Counted from the first letter of the stretch, positions 44,067-53,121 are shown. The stretch: 56,392 nt of DNA from Vibrio mediterranei (GCF_900088415.1 NZ_FLLQ01000014.1:1-56392), one strand, 5' to 3'. Notes: generated by a model from the sequence alone, not told the origin. Numbers and translations: made by a program.

Positions 44067-44621
44067 GTGAGCGTTTTAGCTATTTCAATTACTACTGTCG
44101 CCTTAGCTGAGATTGGGGATAAAACCCAACTTCTCTCATTGCTGTTAGCCAGTCGTTACCGTAAACCTATTCCCATTATTGCAGCCATTTTTCTGGCAAC
44201 GATAGCCAACCATGCACTTGCTGCTTGGTTAGGAGTTGTCGTCGCCGATTACCTTTCGCCTCAAGTTTTGAAGTGGGTTGTTGTCGTAAGTTTTGTAGCC
44301 ATGGCCGGATGGGTACTGATTCCCGATAAACTGGATGAAGAGGAAAGTATCTCCAACAAAGGACCATTTGTGGCCAGTTTCATTGCGTTTTTTATCGCAG
44401 AGATTGGTGACAAAACTCAAATTGCGACATCAATATTAGGGGCGCAGTATGCCGATGCCTTAATGCTGGTGGTTCTAGGAACCACTATTGGTATGTTGTT
44501 GGCGAATGTTCCGGTAGTACTGATAGGAAAGTTGTCAGCGGATAAATTGCCATTAGATTGGATTCGCCGGGTTACCGCCATTCTGTTTGTATTATTAGCA
44601 ATTGGTGCGGCTGTTTTTTAA
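44067..44621 (+). CDS. mneA: manganese exporter MneA (UPF0016/GDT1 family)
   Basis: A 184-residue inner-membrane protein with two repeats of three helices. Each repeat has the family motif: E15-I-G-D-K-T and E112-I-G-D-K-T, the ion-coordinating acidic pair. V. cholerae MneA of this family exports Mn2+. The start is GTG at 44067 with a weak ribosome site, in keeping with control by the riboswitch just upstream. Yeast Gdt1 and human TMEM165 share the motif. Confidence 0.92.
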   Translation: MSVLAISITTVALAEIGDKTQLLSLLLASRYRKPIPIIAAIFLATIANHALAAWLGVVVADYLSPQVLKWVVVVSFVAMAGWVLIPDKLDEEESISNKGPFVASFIAFFIAEIGDKTQIATSILGAQYADALMLVVLGTTIGMLLANVPVVLIGKLSADKLPLDWIRRVTAILFVLLAIGAAVF

Positions 44622-44762
44622 TAACAATATCAACTAGCTAAATGTAATTTATTCAAGATCAAACTCTGGCTCGAATCTAGTAAATTTCGTGATGGATGAC
44701 ATATTAGTGTCACAATTGTCATGCTACTTTAATCATGTGGATCCTAGCGAGAGGGCAATACT

Positions 44763-45023
44763 ATGCTTACACGTTACACAGGAATGACCGCGAAAAGTCA
44801 GAGTTCTTTATTTACGTTCGGTTTTGTTTTAACGGTTCTTGGAATGGTGCTCACCGACATGTGGACACCTATGGTTGTCGGTGCCATTGTGATGGCTGGA
44901 CTCTCTGTAGAGTCGTGGATTAGGGTGCAACACCTCATTCCCATGCACAATGAAATACGTGCGATGCAAAAGCAGATTAAGCAGTTGCAATCGGAAGTCC
45001 GAACGCTTGAATATGATGAATAG
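44763..45023 (+). CDS. small membrane protein of unknown function
   Basis: An 86-residue protein I do not recognise. Two hydrophobic helices (about 15-31, L-F-T-F-G-F-V-L-T-V-L-G-M-V-L; and 36-50, M-V-V-G-A-I-V-M-A-G-L) are followed by a charged C-terminal helix (M-H-N-E-I-R-A-M-Q-K-Q-I-K-Q-L-Q) that could form a coiled coil. GAGAGGG lies 9 bases upstream of the ATG, and a strong terminator follows, so it looks like a single-gene transcript. A frame overlapping its 5' half in another phase (44735-44923) is less plausible. Confidence 0.75.
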   Translation: MLTRYTGMTAKSQSSLFTFGFVLTVLGMVLTDMWTPMVVGAIVMAGLSVESWIRVQHLIPMHNEIRAMQKQIKQLQSEVRTLEYDE

Positions 45024-45024
45024 T

Positions 45025-45051
45025 AAAAAGGCTGCATGATGCAGCCTTTTT
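45025..45051. terminator. bidirectional terminator before tusA
   Basis: AAAAAGGCTGCAT and ATGCAGCCTTTTT form a perfect 13-bp palindrome arm around a single G (a 3-5 base loop in practice), between convergent genes. Confidence 0.92.
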
Positions 45052-45057
45052 GATTCT

Positions 45058-45306
45058 TTACGCGAGACCTTTCTTGATTAAGTAAAGGTAAGGTATAGAT
45101 TCTGTTTGCGAGCCAAGTAATTGGTGATCCATAAAACGACAAAAGCTTGGGATGTCTCTCGTAGTAGAAGGATCGTCTGCTTTCACTAACAACACTTCTC
45201 CTTGTTCCATTTTACGAATTGTCTTCCTGACCATCATCACTGGCTCTGGACAGCGCAAGCCTTCTGCTTCTAATGTTTGCGTTGCTAGGTCTGTATTGAT
45301 TGTCAT
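45058..45306 (-). CDS. tusA: sulfur carrier protein TusA
   Basis: TusA (SirA), 82 residues, accepts persulfide sulfur from IscS and passes it on for tRNA 2-thiouridine synthesis. The active cysteine is C19 in G-L-R-C-P-E-P-V-M; the fold ends with R-D-I-P-S-F-C-R-F-M. It is monocistronic here. The 133 bases upstream to 45439 show no feature besides likely divergent promoters. Confidence 0.94.
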   Translation of the reverse strand: MTINTDLATQTLEAEGLRCPEPVMMVRKTIRKMEQGEVLLVKADDPSTTRDIPSFCRFMDHQLLGSQTESIPYLYLIKKGLA

Positions 45307-45439
45307 GGTGTGCTCTGATCTATAAAAAACAGCTCAAATTCTACTTATGAAGAAAAAATATGCAATAACTCTTGGCAAATGGATTTTTTTGTTTTAACTT
45401 TATTTAACAAGTTGGTAACAAAGAAGCGAAGGAGTAGCT

Positions 45440-45625
45440 ATGTTAACCGCTTTAGATAGATTGACGATTTATTCAGTGCTTTGCTTTATTGCGTTCTGTG
45501 CCTTGGTATTAAAGACTTCAGCAGAGCCAAGCTTTGTTCCTTTAATTGGATTAAGCGCCTCAATCCTAGGGATTTGGATTGAGATGAGACGCTGGCAAGA
45601 TGTTTCAGAAGAACAAGAAAGTTAA
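45440..45625 (+). CDS. small hydrophobic protein of unknown function
   Basis: A 61-residue protein with two likely membrane helices (about 8-25 and 33-48) and a charged C-terminal tail W-I-E-M-R-R-W-Q-D. GAAGGAG lies 7 bases before the ATG, which supports translation. No family recognised. It ends about 80 bases before a terminator and lies between tusA (divergent) and the LysR gene. Confidence 0.65.
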   Translation: MLTALDRLTIYSVLCFIAFCALVLKTSAEPSFVPLIGLSASILGIWIEMRRWQDVSEEQES

Positions 45626-45702
45626 CATTTTATAAACATCTGGCTAGTTTAGATTTCTAACACTATACGACATTCCGACACTATCCCCATTTTCTTGGGC
45701 TT

Positions 45703-45729
45703 CCCCGCTGTCAAAGGCGGGATTTTTTT
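45703..45729 (+). terminator. terminator after the 61-residue gene
   Basis: CCCGC (45704-45708) and GCGGG (45717-45721) form a short GC stem followed by eight T residues. Confidence 0.8.
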
Positions 45730-45796
45730 TATCTGGCGCTAGGTAAAGATATTCGGGCTCGGTGTACACTATAAAAGAACCCGTTAGGAAGTGTTT

Positions 45797-46738
45797 ATGG
45801 AACTCGAAGAAATCTATCGTCGTGACTTGAATCTGTTGGTTGCGTTAAAAGTGTTGGTCGAAGAAGGCAGTGTTAGTCAAGCAGCTGTGCGCTTGAACCT
45901 CAGCCAGTCAGCGACCAGTCGTGTTTTAGGTCGGCTCAGAGATTTATTGGGCGATCCTCTGTTTACCCGTCAAGGGCAGCGAATCATTCCTACCAGTAAA
46001 GCATTGGAGATCTGCAAACAAATTGATGCGCCGTTAGAATCATTCCGCCAACTGCTAACACCGAGTGAGTTCAATCCATATTACTGCAATGAGCGTTTTC
46101 TTATCGCTACCACTGACTACGCGATGCAGACCATACTTCCTTATGCCTTACCTATGGTGTATCAGCAGGCGCCTAACATTTCGCTAGAGTTTGCTCCACT
46201 GCAACACGAAAGCCTCTTTAAACAACTGAGTACCGATAAGGTAGATATGGCTATCTGTCGACCATCAGGTTCTGTCTCACCTTTGCATCAAGATATATTA
46301 GGGCCTGTAGGGGTTTCATGTTTAGTGTCTAAACAACACCCACTTGCGGAAAAGCCGCTATCACTTGAAGACTATATTAATGCGCCGCATGCCATGATTG
46401 CGATAAGCGATGGGGTGAAATCATTACTTGATGCTGCATTGGTTAATCAGAATTCAAGAAGAATGGTGTTACGGGCTTATCACCTTGAAGCGGCATTGGC
46501 GATTGTTGACACCATGCCTCTTATTATTACCGTTCCTGCCGATTTAGCATATTTGGTTGCTGAGCGATATGACTTAGTGATTAAGCCATTGCCATTTGCG
46601 TTCACACCATTTGATTATTCGTTGATTTGGCATTCACGCTGCGATACTTCTGAGTCCCAGCAATGGTTGCGCAAAGTGTTGAAACAAGAATGTGGCAAAT
46701 TGATTACTAAAAGAATTGAAGATGTAGGGTTAGGCTAG
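45797..46738 (+). CDS. LysR-type regulator upstream of tsdBA
   Basis: A 313-residue LysR protein. I prefer ATG 45797, six bases after AGGAA, over GTG 45791. The N-terminal helix-turn-helix (E-G-S-V-S-Q-A-A-V-R-L-N-L-S-Q-S-A-T-S-R-V-L) resembles the NodD/LeuO/NahR subgroup, which begins with R-R-D-L-N-L-L. The effector domain follows from about 90. Gap to the downstream cytochrome gene is 84 bases, same strand; it may control that pair, but this is inference from position. Confidence 0.82.
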   Translation: MELEEIYRRDLNLLVALKVLVEEGSVSQAAVRLNLSQSATSRVLGRLRDLLGDPLFTRQGQRIIPTSKALEICKQIDAPLESFRQLLTPSEFNPYYCNERFLIATTDYAMQTILPYALPMVYQQAPNISLEFAPLQHESLFKQLSTDKVDMAICRPSGSVSPLHQDILGPVGVSCLVSKQHPLAEKPLSLEDYINAPHAMIAISDGVKSLLDAALVNQNSRRMVLRAYHLEAALAIVDTMPLIITVPADLAYLVAERYDLVIKPLPFAFTPFDYSLIWHSRCDTSESQQWLRKVLKQECGKLITKRIEDVGLG

Positions 46739-46822
46739 CAGTCGGTTGAATTGATACCTTCATTTCCTTGTATTCACTAATCTTTATCCTAGTTTTACTT
46801 AAAAACAACAAAGGAATGAGCA

Positions 46823-47434
46823 ATGAATATCAAAAGGATTATCGTCGGGCTAGCTGCTATAAGCCTTACTCATACTGCTCTCGCCAATAACATCATGGAG
46901 GCGTGTATCGACTGCCATGGTTCTGATGGTGTTGGTAGAGAAAACACTATCCCTAACCTTCGAGGGCAGCCTAAAGCCTACTTAGAGGCTCAAGTCCTTG
47001 CGTTTAAATCGGGTCATCGAACTAGCAGCTTTATGGAGCCTATCGTTCACGACGTTGCAGATGATCAGCTGGTACTCGCTGCTGATTTCTATGCCTCCAT
47101 TTCCGTTGATACTCCTGAAACCTTGCAATGGCGAGGTGATAAGTGGCCTTCTGATATGCCATTGGGTGAACGAATAGCATACAGTGGTAAATGGAATAGC
47201 AATGTACCAGCTTGTGTTAGTTGCCACGGGCCTAATGGGGTGGGGGTTGCACCAAGTTTTCCTATGCTTATGGGGCAAAATAAAGACTACTTAATCAATC
47301 AACTCAACGCTTGGAAAAATGACCAACGTCCTCCGGGTGTGTTAGGGACGATGGTCACTATTTCTAAAGCACTCAGTGAAGAAGAGATCGAAGCTGTTGC
47401 GGAATACTTCTCATCGCAAGGAGGTTCTTTATGA
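46823..47434 (+). CDS. tsdB: diheme c4-type cytochrome, probable TsdB
   Basis: A 203-residue periplasmic cytochrome with a signal peptide (cleavage near T-A-L-A-N, residue 21) and two class I heme sites, C28-I-D-C-H and C131-V-S-C-H. M71 and M177 are likely distal ligands. N-L-R-G-Q and M-L-M-G-Q after each heme are cytochrome c4 features. It overlaps the next gene by four bases, so the two are coupled. TsdB is the electron acceptor of thiosulfate dehydrogenase TsdA; that role is inferred from the partner gene. A generic c4 cytochrome is the alternative. Confidence 0.8.
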   Translation: MNIKRIIVGLAAISLTHTALANNIMEACIDCHGSDGVGRENTIPNLRGQPKAYLEAQVLAFKSGHRTSSFMEPIVHDVADDQLVLAADFYASISVDTPETLQWRGDKWPSDMPLGERIAYSGKWNSNVPACVSCHGPNGVGVAPSFPMLMGQNKDYLINQLNAWKNDQRPPGVLGTMVTISKALSEEEIEAVAEYFSSQGGSL

Positions 47435-48357
47435 AAACTCATTATCTAATCGCTTTGCTCGCTGGTTTTACTTTCGTTGCCTTTGCTGACCAATATAAAG
47501 AGCTTCACCCCATAGAGCCTGGTAGGGCGTTGAACGAAGGTGAAACCCTTCATCAAGTATCTCATTGGGATAACTTACCAAAGGGTGAATTGGGGGAGTC
47601 GATAAAGCGTGGGTATTCATTGTTTATGAATACCCAGCAATTGAAACCGACGGGAAGAGTGAATAATGGTATGAACTGCACCAATTGCCATCTTGGAGCG
47701 GGGAGTGTAGCCAATGCGGCACCTATGTGGGCTGCTTTTGTATCTTACCCTGCCTATCGTTCTAAAAATAAACGAGTAAATACGTTTGAGGATCGATTGC
47801 AAGGTTGTTTTCTTTATTCTATGAACGCAAAAGATGGCCAACCTCCAGAGGTATTAAGTCAGGAAATATTGGACCTTAATGCTTACTCTTATTGGTTGTC
47901 GTTTGGGGTCTCTGTTGATAACAAGTTGCCTGGAAGAGGATTTGGAAAACTGGATAAACCTGTGAAGGCACCTAATTACGAGCGTGGCGAAAAGGCTTAT
48001 CAAAAAGAATGTTCTGTATGCCATGGTGAAAAAGGACAAGGACGACAGGTGGATGGACGTTATGTCTTTCCTGCACTTTGGGGGCCGGATAGTTTTAACT
48101 GGGGAGCAGGAATGCATCGAGTAAATACGGCTGCTACGTTCATAAAACACAATATGCCTTTGGGGCAAGGTGGAACATTAACAGATCAGCAAGCTTGGGA
48201 TATCGCGTTGTTTATGGATAGCCATGAACGACCACAGGATCCACGCTTTGATGGTGACATTAAGTCGACGAAAGAAGCTTTTCATAATCATAATGGAGAG
48301 TACGGTAAACCAAGCCCTGCTAATGATAAGCAAATACTCGGTACTAATGCGTATTAA
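47431..48357 (+). CDS. tsdA: probable thiosulfate dehydrogenase / tetrathionate reductase TsdA
   Basis: A 308-residue periplasmic diheme cytochrome with a signal peptide ending near A-F-A-D (residue 20). Heme sites are C83-T-N-C-H and C194-S-V-C-H. C126 in R-L-Q-G-C-F-L-Y-S-M-N lies where TsdA has the unusual cysteine ligand of the active heme, and M242 in H-N-M-P-L-G fits the second heme's ligand. The C-terminal W-D-I-A-L-F-M-D-S-H-E-R-P-Q-D-P-R is typical of TsdA. The enzyme interconverts thiosulfate and tetrathionate; direction here is unknown. Confidence 0.82.
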   Translation: MKTHYLIALLAGFTFVAFADQYKELHPIEPGRALNEGETLHQVSHWDNLPKGELGESIKRGYSLFMNTQQLKPTGRVNNGMNCTNCHLGAGSVANAAPMWAAFVSYPAYRSKNKRVNTFEDRLQGCFLYSMNAKDGQPPEVLSQEILDLNAYSYWLSFGVSVDNKLPGRGFGKLDKPVKAPNYERGEKAYQKECSVCHGEKGQGRQVDGRYVFPALWGPDSFNWGAGMHRVNTAATFIKHNMPLGQGGTLTDQQAWDIALFMDSHERPQDPRFDGDIKSTKEAFHNHNGEYGKPSPANDKQILGTNAY

Positions 48358-48361
48358 ATAC

Positions 48362-48388
48362 AAAAGGCTCTCATCATGAGAGCCTTTT
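48362..48388. terminator. bidirectional terminator, tsdA / acuI
   Basis: AAAAGGCTCTCAT (48362-48374) pairs with ATGAGAGCCTTTT (48376-48388), between convergent genes. Confidence 0.9.
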
Positions 48389-48410
48389 CAATAATAGATG
48401 TTAGCTAAGA

Positions 48411-49391
48411 TTAGATCTTAATTGTCACACGACCAGTGATAGCGCCATTAGTGATATCTTCTGCTGCTTGAATCGCTTCTTCCAGCGCCACTGTTTTACT
48501 CGCTTGTGCGTAGTATGATTCTGGAAGTAAAGTTGCCAATTGTTCCCATGCTTTGATACGTTTCTCGCGAGGGCACATTACTGAGTCAATACCCTGTAGG
48601 CGGACATTACGTAGAATGAATGGCATAACGGTTGTTGGCAAATCAAAACCACCTGCCAGACCACATGCTGCGACCACACCGTTATAGTTCATTTGAGCCA
48701 ATACTTTCGCGAGAAGTTTGCTACCCACAGTGTCAACCGCTGCAGCCCAAACTTGACGCTCAAGTGGCTTAGCTGGTTCTTCAAGTTCACTACGTTCAAC
48801 AATACGAGAAGCGCCAAGAGAAGTGAGTAATTCACCATTTTCTGAAGCACGACCTGTGACTGCTGCGACTTTGTAGCCGAGTTGGTTTAGTAGCGTTACT
48901 GAAACACTACCTACACCACCACTTGCGCCGGTTACCAGTACTTCACCATCTTCTGGTTTGATGCCAGCATCAACAATCGCTTGTACGCAAAGCATAGCCG
49001 TGAAGCCAGCAGTACCGATAGCCATGACCTTTTCTGCATCTAGGCCAGCAGGCATTGGCACCAACCAATCACCGTTTAGACTTGCTTTCTCTGCCATGCC
49101 ACCCCAGTGATTCTCACCGACCCCCCAGCCAGTGAGAACCACTTCGTCGCCTTCCTTATAACGAGGGTCATCAGATTGAGACACTACGCCAGAAAGATCG
49201 ATACCCGGTACCATTGGGAAATTGCGAATAATTTTGCCTTTACCCGTAATCGCCAACCCATCTTTGTAGTTCAAAGATGAATATTTTACATCTATTTTTA
49301 CATTACCTTCTGGAAGCTGAGACTCATCTACTTGAGAAACAGTAGCGATTGTTTTTTTATCTTCTTGGTTAAGTAACAGTGCTTTGAACAT
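48411..49391 (-). CDS. acuI: acrylyl-CoA reductase (NADPH), AcuI/YhdH family
   Basis: AcuI, 326 residues, is a medium-chain reductase that turns toxic acryloyl-CoA into propanoyl-CoA. The NADPH site is T-G-A-S-G-G-V-G-S near 157-165; S-S-L-N-Y-K-D-G-L-A-I-T-G-K-G and G-V-G-E-N-H-W-G-G are family markers, and the sequence tracks E. coli YhdH closely. Start at 49391 has GGAG upstream. It is downstream of fadBA on the same strand with a terminator between. In marine bacteria acryloyl-CoA arises from DMSP breakdown; no DMSP genes are in the window. Confidence 0.88.
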   Translation of the reverse strand: MFKALLLNQEDKKTIATVSQVDESQLPEGNVKIDVKYSSLNYKDGLAITGKGKIIRNFPMVPGIDLSGVVSQSDDPRYKEGDEVVLTGWGVGENHWGGMAEKASLNGDWLVPMPAGLDAEKVMAIGTAGFTAMLCVQAIVDAGIKPEDGEVLVTGASGGVGSVSVTLLNQLGYKVAAVTGRASENGELLTSLGASRIVERSELEEPAKPLERQVWAAAVDTVGSKLLAKVLAQMNYNGVVAACGLAGGFDLPTTVMPFILRNVRLQGIDSVMCPREKRIKAWEQLATLLPESYYAQASKTVALEEAIQAAEDITNGAITGRVTIKI

Positions 49392-49498
49392 GGTTGTCTC
49401 CAATGAGTTGACGTGTTATCTGCTGCAAAGTGTAGGCGACAAATAGGTAAAAAAAAAATGAAACTTGAACATTTGATGTATGCATTTTATGCATAAAT

Positions 49499-49528
49499 AA
49501 AAACAGCCCCGCAAGCGGAGCTGTTTTT
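49499..49528 (-). terminator. fadBA terminator
   Basis: AAAAACAGC (49499-49507) pairs with GCTGTTTTT (49520-49528), with an inner CCGC/GCGG stem. Confidence 0.88.
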
Positions 49529-49542
49529 ACATTCAGGTAAGG

Positions 49543-50706
49543 TTATGGACGTTCGAATATGGTTGCAATGCCTTGACCCAAACCAATACACATGGTCGCT
49601 AGACCGATCTTGGCATCTTTGCTTTCCATAATATTGATAAGGGTGGTGGAAATACGAGAGCCTGAGCAGCCCAATGGGTGTCCAAGCGCGATAGCACCAC
49701 CGTTAAGGTTCACTTTCTCGTCAACCACATCTAATAGACCCAGATCCTTCGCACATGGCAGTGATTGAGCAGCAAATGCTTCATTAAGTTCAACAATATC
49801 AATATCATCCATCGTCAAACCTGCACGCTTCAGTGCTTTTTGAGTCGCAGGTACTGGACCATAACCCATAATAGAAGGATCGCAACCAGCAATGGCCATT
49901 GAGCGGATTTTTGCACGAATAGGTAAACCTAGCTCGTTAGCTTTATCTTCACTCATTATCAACATGGCAGAAGCACCATCAGATAGCGCAGATGACGTAC
50001 CGGCGGTGACGGTGCCGTTGGCAGGGTCAAATACTGGACGTAGCTTAGATAGACCTTCCACGTTAGTTTCCGGACGAATAACTTCATCATAATCTAAAGT
50101 GAAGAGAGAGCCGTCTTCTGCGTGACCTTCTGTTGGTAGAATTTCGTTTTTGAAGCGTCCTTCTACGGTTGCGGCTTGTGCACGTTGGTGACTGCGGGCA
50201 GCAAACTCATCTTGTTGTTCGCGGCTAATTCCATGGAGTTTACCTAGCATCTCAGCCGTTAAACCCATCATGCCTGCTGCTTTTGCAACGTTTTTTGACA
50301 GCTGCGGATGAAAGTCAACGCCATGAGTCATTGGGACATGACCCATGTGTTCTACACCACCGATAAGACAGATTTCCGCATCGCCTACCATGATAGAACG
50401 CGCCGCGTCATGCAGAGCTTGCATTGATGAACCACACAAACGGTTAACGGTAACCGCGCCAATTTCAATAGGTAAACCCGCGAGCAGTGCTGCATTACGT
50501 GCTACGTTAAAGCCTTGCTCTAATGTTTGCTGTACACAGCCCCAATAGATATCTTCAATTTCTTCAGGTTTGACTTGTGGGTTGCGAGCCAAAATTCCTT
50601 TCATAAGATGCGCTGATAGATCTTCAGCACGTTGATGTCTAAATGCACCACCTTTGGAACGACCCATCGGTGTGCGAAGACAATCAACAACGACAACATT
50701 TTTCAT
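49543..50706 (-). CDS. fadA: 3-ketoacyl-CoA thiolase, beta-oxidation complex
   Basis: FadA, 387 residues, cleaves 3-ketoacyl-CoA with CoA, the last beta-oxidation step. The nucleophile is C91 in R-L-C-G-S-S-M-Q-A-L; the general-base histidine lies in G-G-A-I-A-L-G-H-P-L-G-C-S-G and the second cysteine in T-M-C-I-G-L-G-Q-G. It follows fadB by 26 bases and forms the alpha2beta2 trifunctional complex with it. Confidence 0.97.
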   Translation of the reverse strand: MKNVVVVDCLRTPMGRSKGGAFRHQRAEDLSAHLMKGILARNPQVKPEEIEDIYWGCVQQTLEQGFNVARNAALLAGLPIEIGAVTVNRLCGSSMQALHDAARSIMVGDAEICLIGGVEHMGHVPMTHGVDFHPQLSKNVAKAAGMMGLTAEMLGKLHGISREQQDEFAARSHQRAQAATVEGRFKNEILPTEGHAEDGSLFTLDYDEVIRPETNVEGLSKLRPVFDPANGTVTAGTSSALSDGASAMLIMSEDKANELGLPIRAKIRSMAIAGCDPSIMGYGPVPATQKALKRAGLTMDDIDIVELNEAFAAQSLPCAKDLGLLDVVDEKVNLNGGAIALGHPLGCSGSRISTTLINIMESKDAKIGLATMCIGLGQGIATIFERP

Positions 50707-50732
50707 TTTGATATTCCTCTTCCAATGGGTAA

Positions 50733-52901
50733 TTACAGTGAGCCAGTTTGCTGCAGTTCATAGAAGCGCTTACCAGAGCTTGCCATGTCTACTAGCGACT
50801 GAGGGACTTTGTACATTGCACCCAATGACTCGTATTGCTTCGCCATTGCTACGTAGTTATCGATACCAATGCTATCTAGGTAACGGAATACACCACCGCG
50901 GAATGGAGGGAAGCCCAATCCATATACTAGAGCCATGTCGGCTTCTTGTGGTGTTGCAATGATGCCCTCTTCAAGACACAGTGCTACTTCGTTGATCATT
51001 GGAATCATCATACGTTGAATGATGGTATCGTCGTCGAACGCTTGGCTTGGTTTGCAAACCGGTTCCAGCAAGCTAGTGATATCTTCACTTGGTGCTTTCT
51101 TTGGTCGACCACGCTTGTCTGTAGTGTACGCGTAGAAGCCTGAGCCATTCTTCTGACCGTAGCGAGTGTTACTAAAGAGAACATCGATTGCATCGCGCTC
51201 TTCTTTCGCCATACGCTCAGGGAAACCTTCCGCCATGACAGCTTGAGCGTGGTGAGCGGTATCGATACCAACAACATCGAGAAGATAAGCAGGACCCATA
51301 GGCCAACCAAACTTGCGCTCCATGACTTTATCAATCTGAATAAAGTCAGCACCATCACTTAATAGCTGACTAAAGCCACCAAAGTAAGGGAAGAGTACGC
51401 GGTTAACAAAGAACCCTGGGCAATCATTAACGACGATTGGCGATTTACCCATTTTTGCTGCGTAAGCCACAACACGATTAATGGTTTCTTCTGACGTGTG
51501 CTCACCACGGATGATTTCGACCAGTGGCATACGGTGCACTGGATTAAAGAAGTGCATACCACAGAAGTTTTCTGGGCGCTTGAGTGACTTCGCAAGTACA
51601 TTAATAGGAATCGTCGACGTATTCGATGCAATGACAGTATTCTCACCGACCAATCCTTCGACTTCGCTCAATACCGACGCCTTGATCTTTGGATTCTCTA
51701 CGACAGCCTCGACAATCACATCGCTCTGTTCGATGCCAGCGTAATGAAGGCTTGGAGTGATAGATGCCAATACGCCAGCCATCTTAAAGCCATCAATACG
51801 ACCACGTTGCAAGCGTTTGTTCAGCAGTTTGGATGCTTCAGTCATGCCAAGCTCTAAAGAAGCCTGAGCAATATCTTTCATGACTACAGGTACGCCTTTA
51901 AGCGCAGACTGATAAGCAATTCCGCCACCCATGATGCCAGCACCTAGCACGGCAGCACGTTCGGTATCTTTACCTGACTTCGCGGCTTTCTTAGCAAGAC
52001 CTTTAATGTATTGGTCGTTAAGGAAGATACCAACTAGTGCGTTGGCCACATCAGAGCCAGCTAATTGAATAAAGTAATTTGCTTCAATATCAAGAGCCTG
52101 ATCTCGGCCAGAGCGAGCTGCTTCTTCAATGGCTTTTACTGCAGCCATTGGTGCTGGATAATGTGGGCCTGCTTTTTGAGCAACAAGACCTTTAGCCATA
52201 GTGAAGCTCATCATTGCTTCAAGCTTGCTCAGTGTCAGTGGAGACACTTTCGCTTGGCGGCGTGCTTTCCAATCGATTTTCTCATTGATGGCTAATTGAA
52301 TCGTGTTAAGTGCAGATTCATACAGGGCATCGGTTTCGACGATTGCGTCGAGTAAACCAAGCTTTAGCGCTTCACCTGAGCGACAAGCTTTACCTTGTGT
52401 GATGATTTCCATTGCGCTATCGGCACCAATGAGGCGTGGTAGACGCACAGTGCCGCCAAAGCCAGGCATAATGCCAAGTTTTGTCTCTGGAAGACCGATG
52501 CTGGTGGTTTTGTCACCAATTCTAAAATCTGTTGCTAATACACACTCACAACCGCCACCAAGCGTGTGACCTTTTAGGGCTGAAAGTGTCGGAACGGGTA
52601 GATCTTCTAACTTGTTGAAGATGCTATTTGCAAAACCAAGCCACTCTTTGAGTTCTGCTTTTGGTTTGGCAAACAATCCCAAGAATTCCGTGATATCAGC
52701 GCCAACGATAAATGCGCTTTTATCTGTAGTGAGGATTAGACCCTTTAAATCATTCCATGCTGCAAGAGCATCAAGTGCTTTGTCTAGGGCTTCAAGAGTA
52801 GCCAGATCAAGTTTATTGACCGACTGGGGAGAGCTAAAACACAGTTCGGCGATGCCGTTGTGTACTTCCTTTACCTGTAGGGTGTCAGATTGGTAAATCA
52901 T
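50733..52901 (-). CDS. fadB: fatty acid oxidation complex alpha subunit
   Basis: FadB, 722 residues, carries enoyl-CoA hydratase (about 1-190, with F-I-V-G-A-D-I-T-E-F and G-G-C-E-C-V-L-A-T-D) and 3-hydroxyacyl-CoA dehydrogenase (NAD site V-L-G-A-G-I-M-G-G-G-I-A near 315; H-F-F-N-P-V-H-R-M). Start at 52901 (M-I-Y-Q-S-D-T-L) has GGAG 7 bases upstream; ATG two codons earlier is too close to it. A FadR-like operator sits about 60 bases upstream. Confidence 0.96.
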   Translation of the reverse strand: MIYQSDTLQVKEVHNGIAELCFSSPQSVNKLDLATLEALDKALDALAAWNDLKGLILTTDKSAFIVGADITEFLGLFAKPKAELKEWLGFANSIFNKLEDLPVPTLSALKGHTLGGGCECVLATDFRIGDKTTSIGLPETKLGIMPGFGGTVRLPRLIGADSAMEIITQGKACRSGEALKLGLLDAIVETDALYESALNTIQLAINEKIDWKARRQAKVSPLTLSKLEAMMSFTMAKGLVAQKAGPHYPAPMAAVKAIEEAARSGRDQALDIEANYFIQLAGSDVANALVGIFLNDQYIKGLAKKAAKSGKDTERAAVLGAGIMGGGIAYQSALKGVPVVMKDIAQASLELGMTEASKLLNKRLQRGRIDGFKMAGVLASITPSLHYAGIEQSDVIVEAVVENPKIKASVLSEVEGLVGENTVIASNTSTIPINVLAKSLKRPENFCGMHFFNPVHRMPLVEIIRGEHTSEETINRVVAYAAKMGKSPIVVNDCPGFFVNRVLFPYFGGFSQLLSDGADFIQIDKVMERKFGWPMGPAYLLDVVGIDTAHHAQAVMAEGFPERMAKEERDAIDVLFSNTRYGQKNGSGFYAYTTDKRGRPKKAPSEDITSLLEPVCKPSQAFDDDTIIQRMMIPMINEVALCLEEGIIATPQEADMALVYGLGFPPFRGGVFRYLDSIGIDNYVAMAKQYESLGAMYKVPQSLVDMASSGKRFYELQQTGSL

Positions 52902-52960
52902 TGTCATTCTCCGTGACAGACAATCCGTGATTGTGCGAAAGCGGTAGTTATTGTTTTTGC

Positions 52961-52977
52961 TTCTGGTTAGACCAGTT
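52961..52977 (-). promoter_or_regulatory. FadR-like operator of fadBA
   Basis: Read on the minus strand this is AACTGGTCTAACCAGAA, close to the FadR consensus AACTGGTCNGACCAGTT (dyad CTGGT/ACCAG). It lies 60-76 bases upstream of the fadB start, where FadR represses fadBA in E. coli until acyl-CoA releases it. Confidence 0.72.
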
Positions 52978-53121
52978 GTCTAATATTGAACCGCATTGAA
53001 TTTAATTTCAATACATTTTTTAAACAACTGTTTAACATTATGACCGTGGTCCAATCTTGGAGTCAATCCTATTCACCCGTGATAGAATACCCTTTTTAGG
53101 CTACAGATCTCATAAATCCTA

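Noticed and set aside
44735..44923. 62-codon frame overlapping the 86-residue small membrane protein
   Set aside because: Different phase, no good ribosome site, and the 86-residue frame has GAGAGGG and a membrane-protein pattern.
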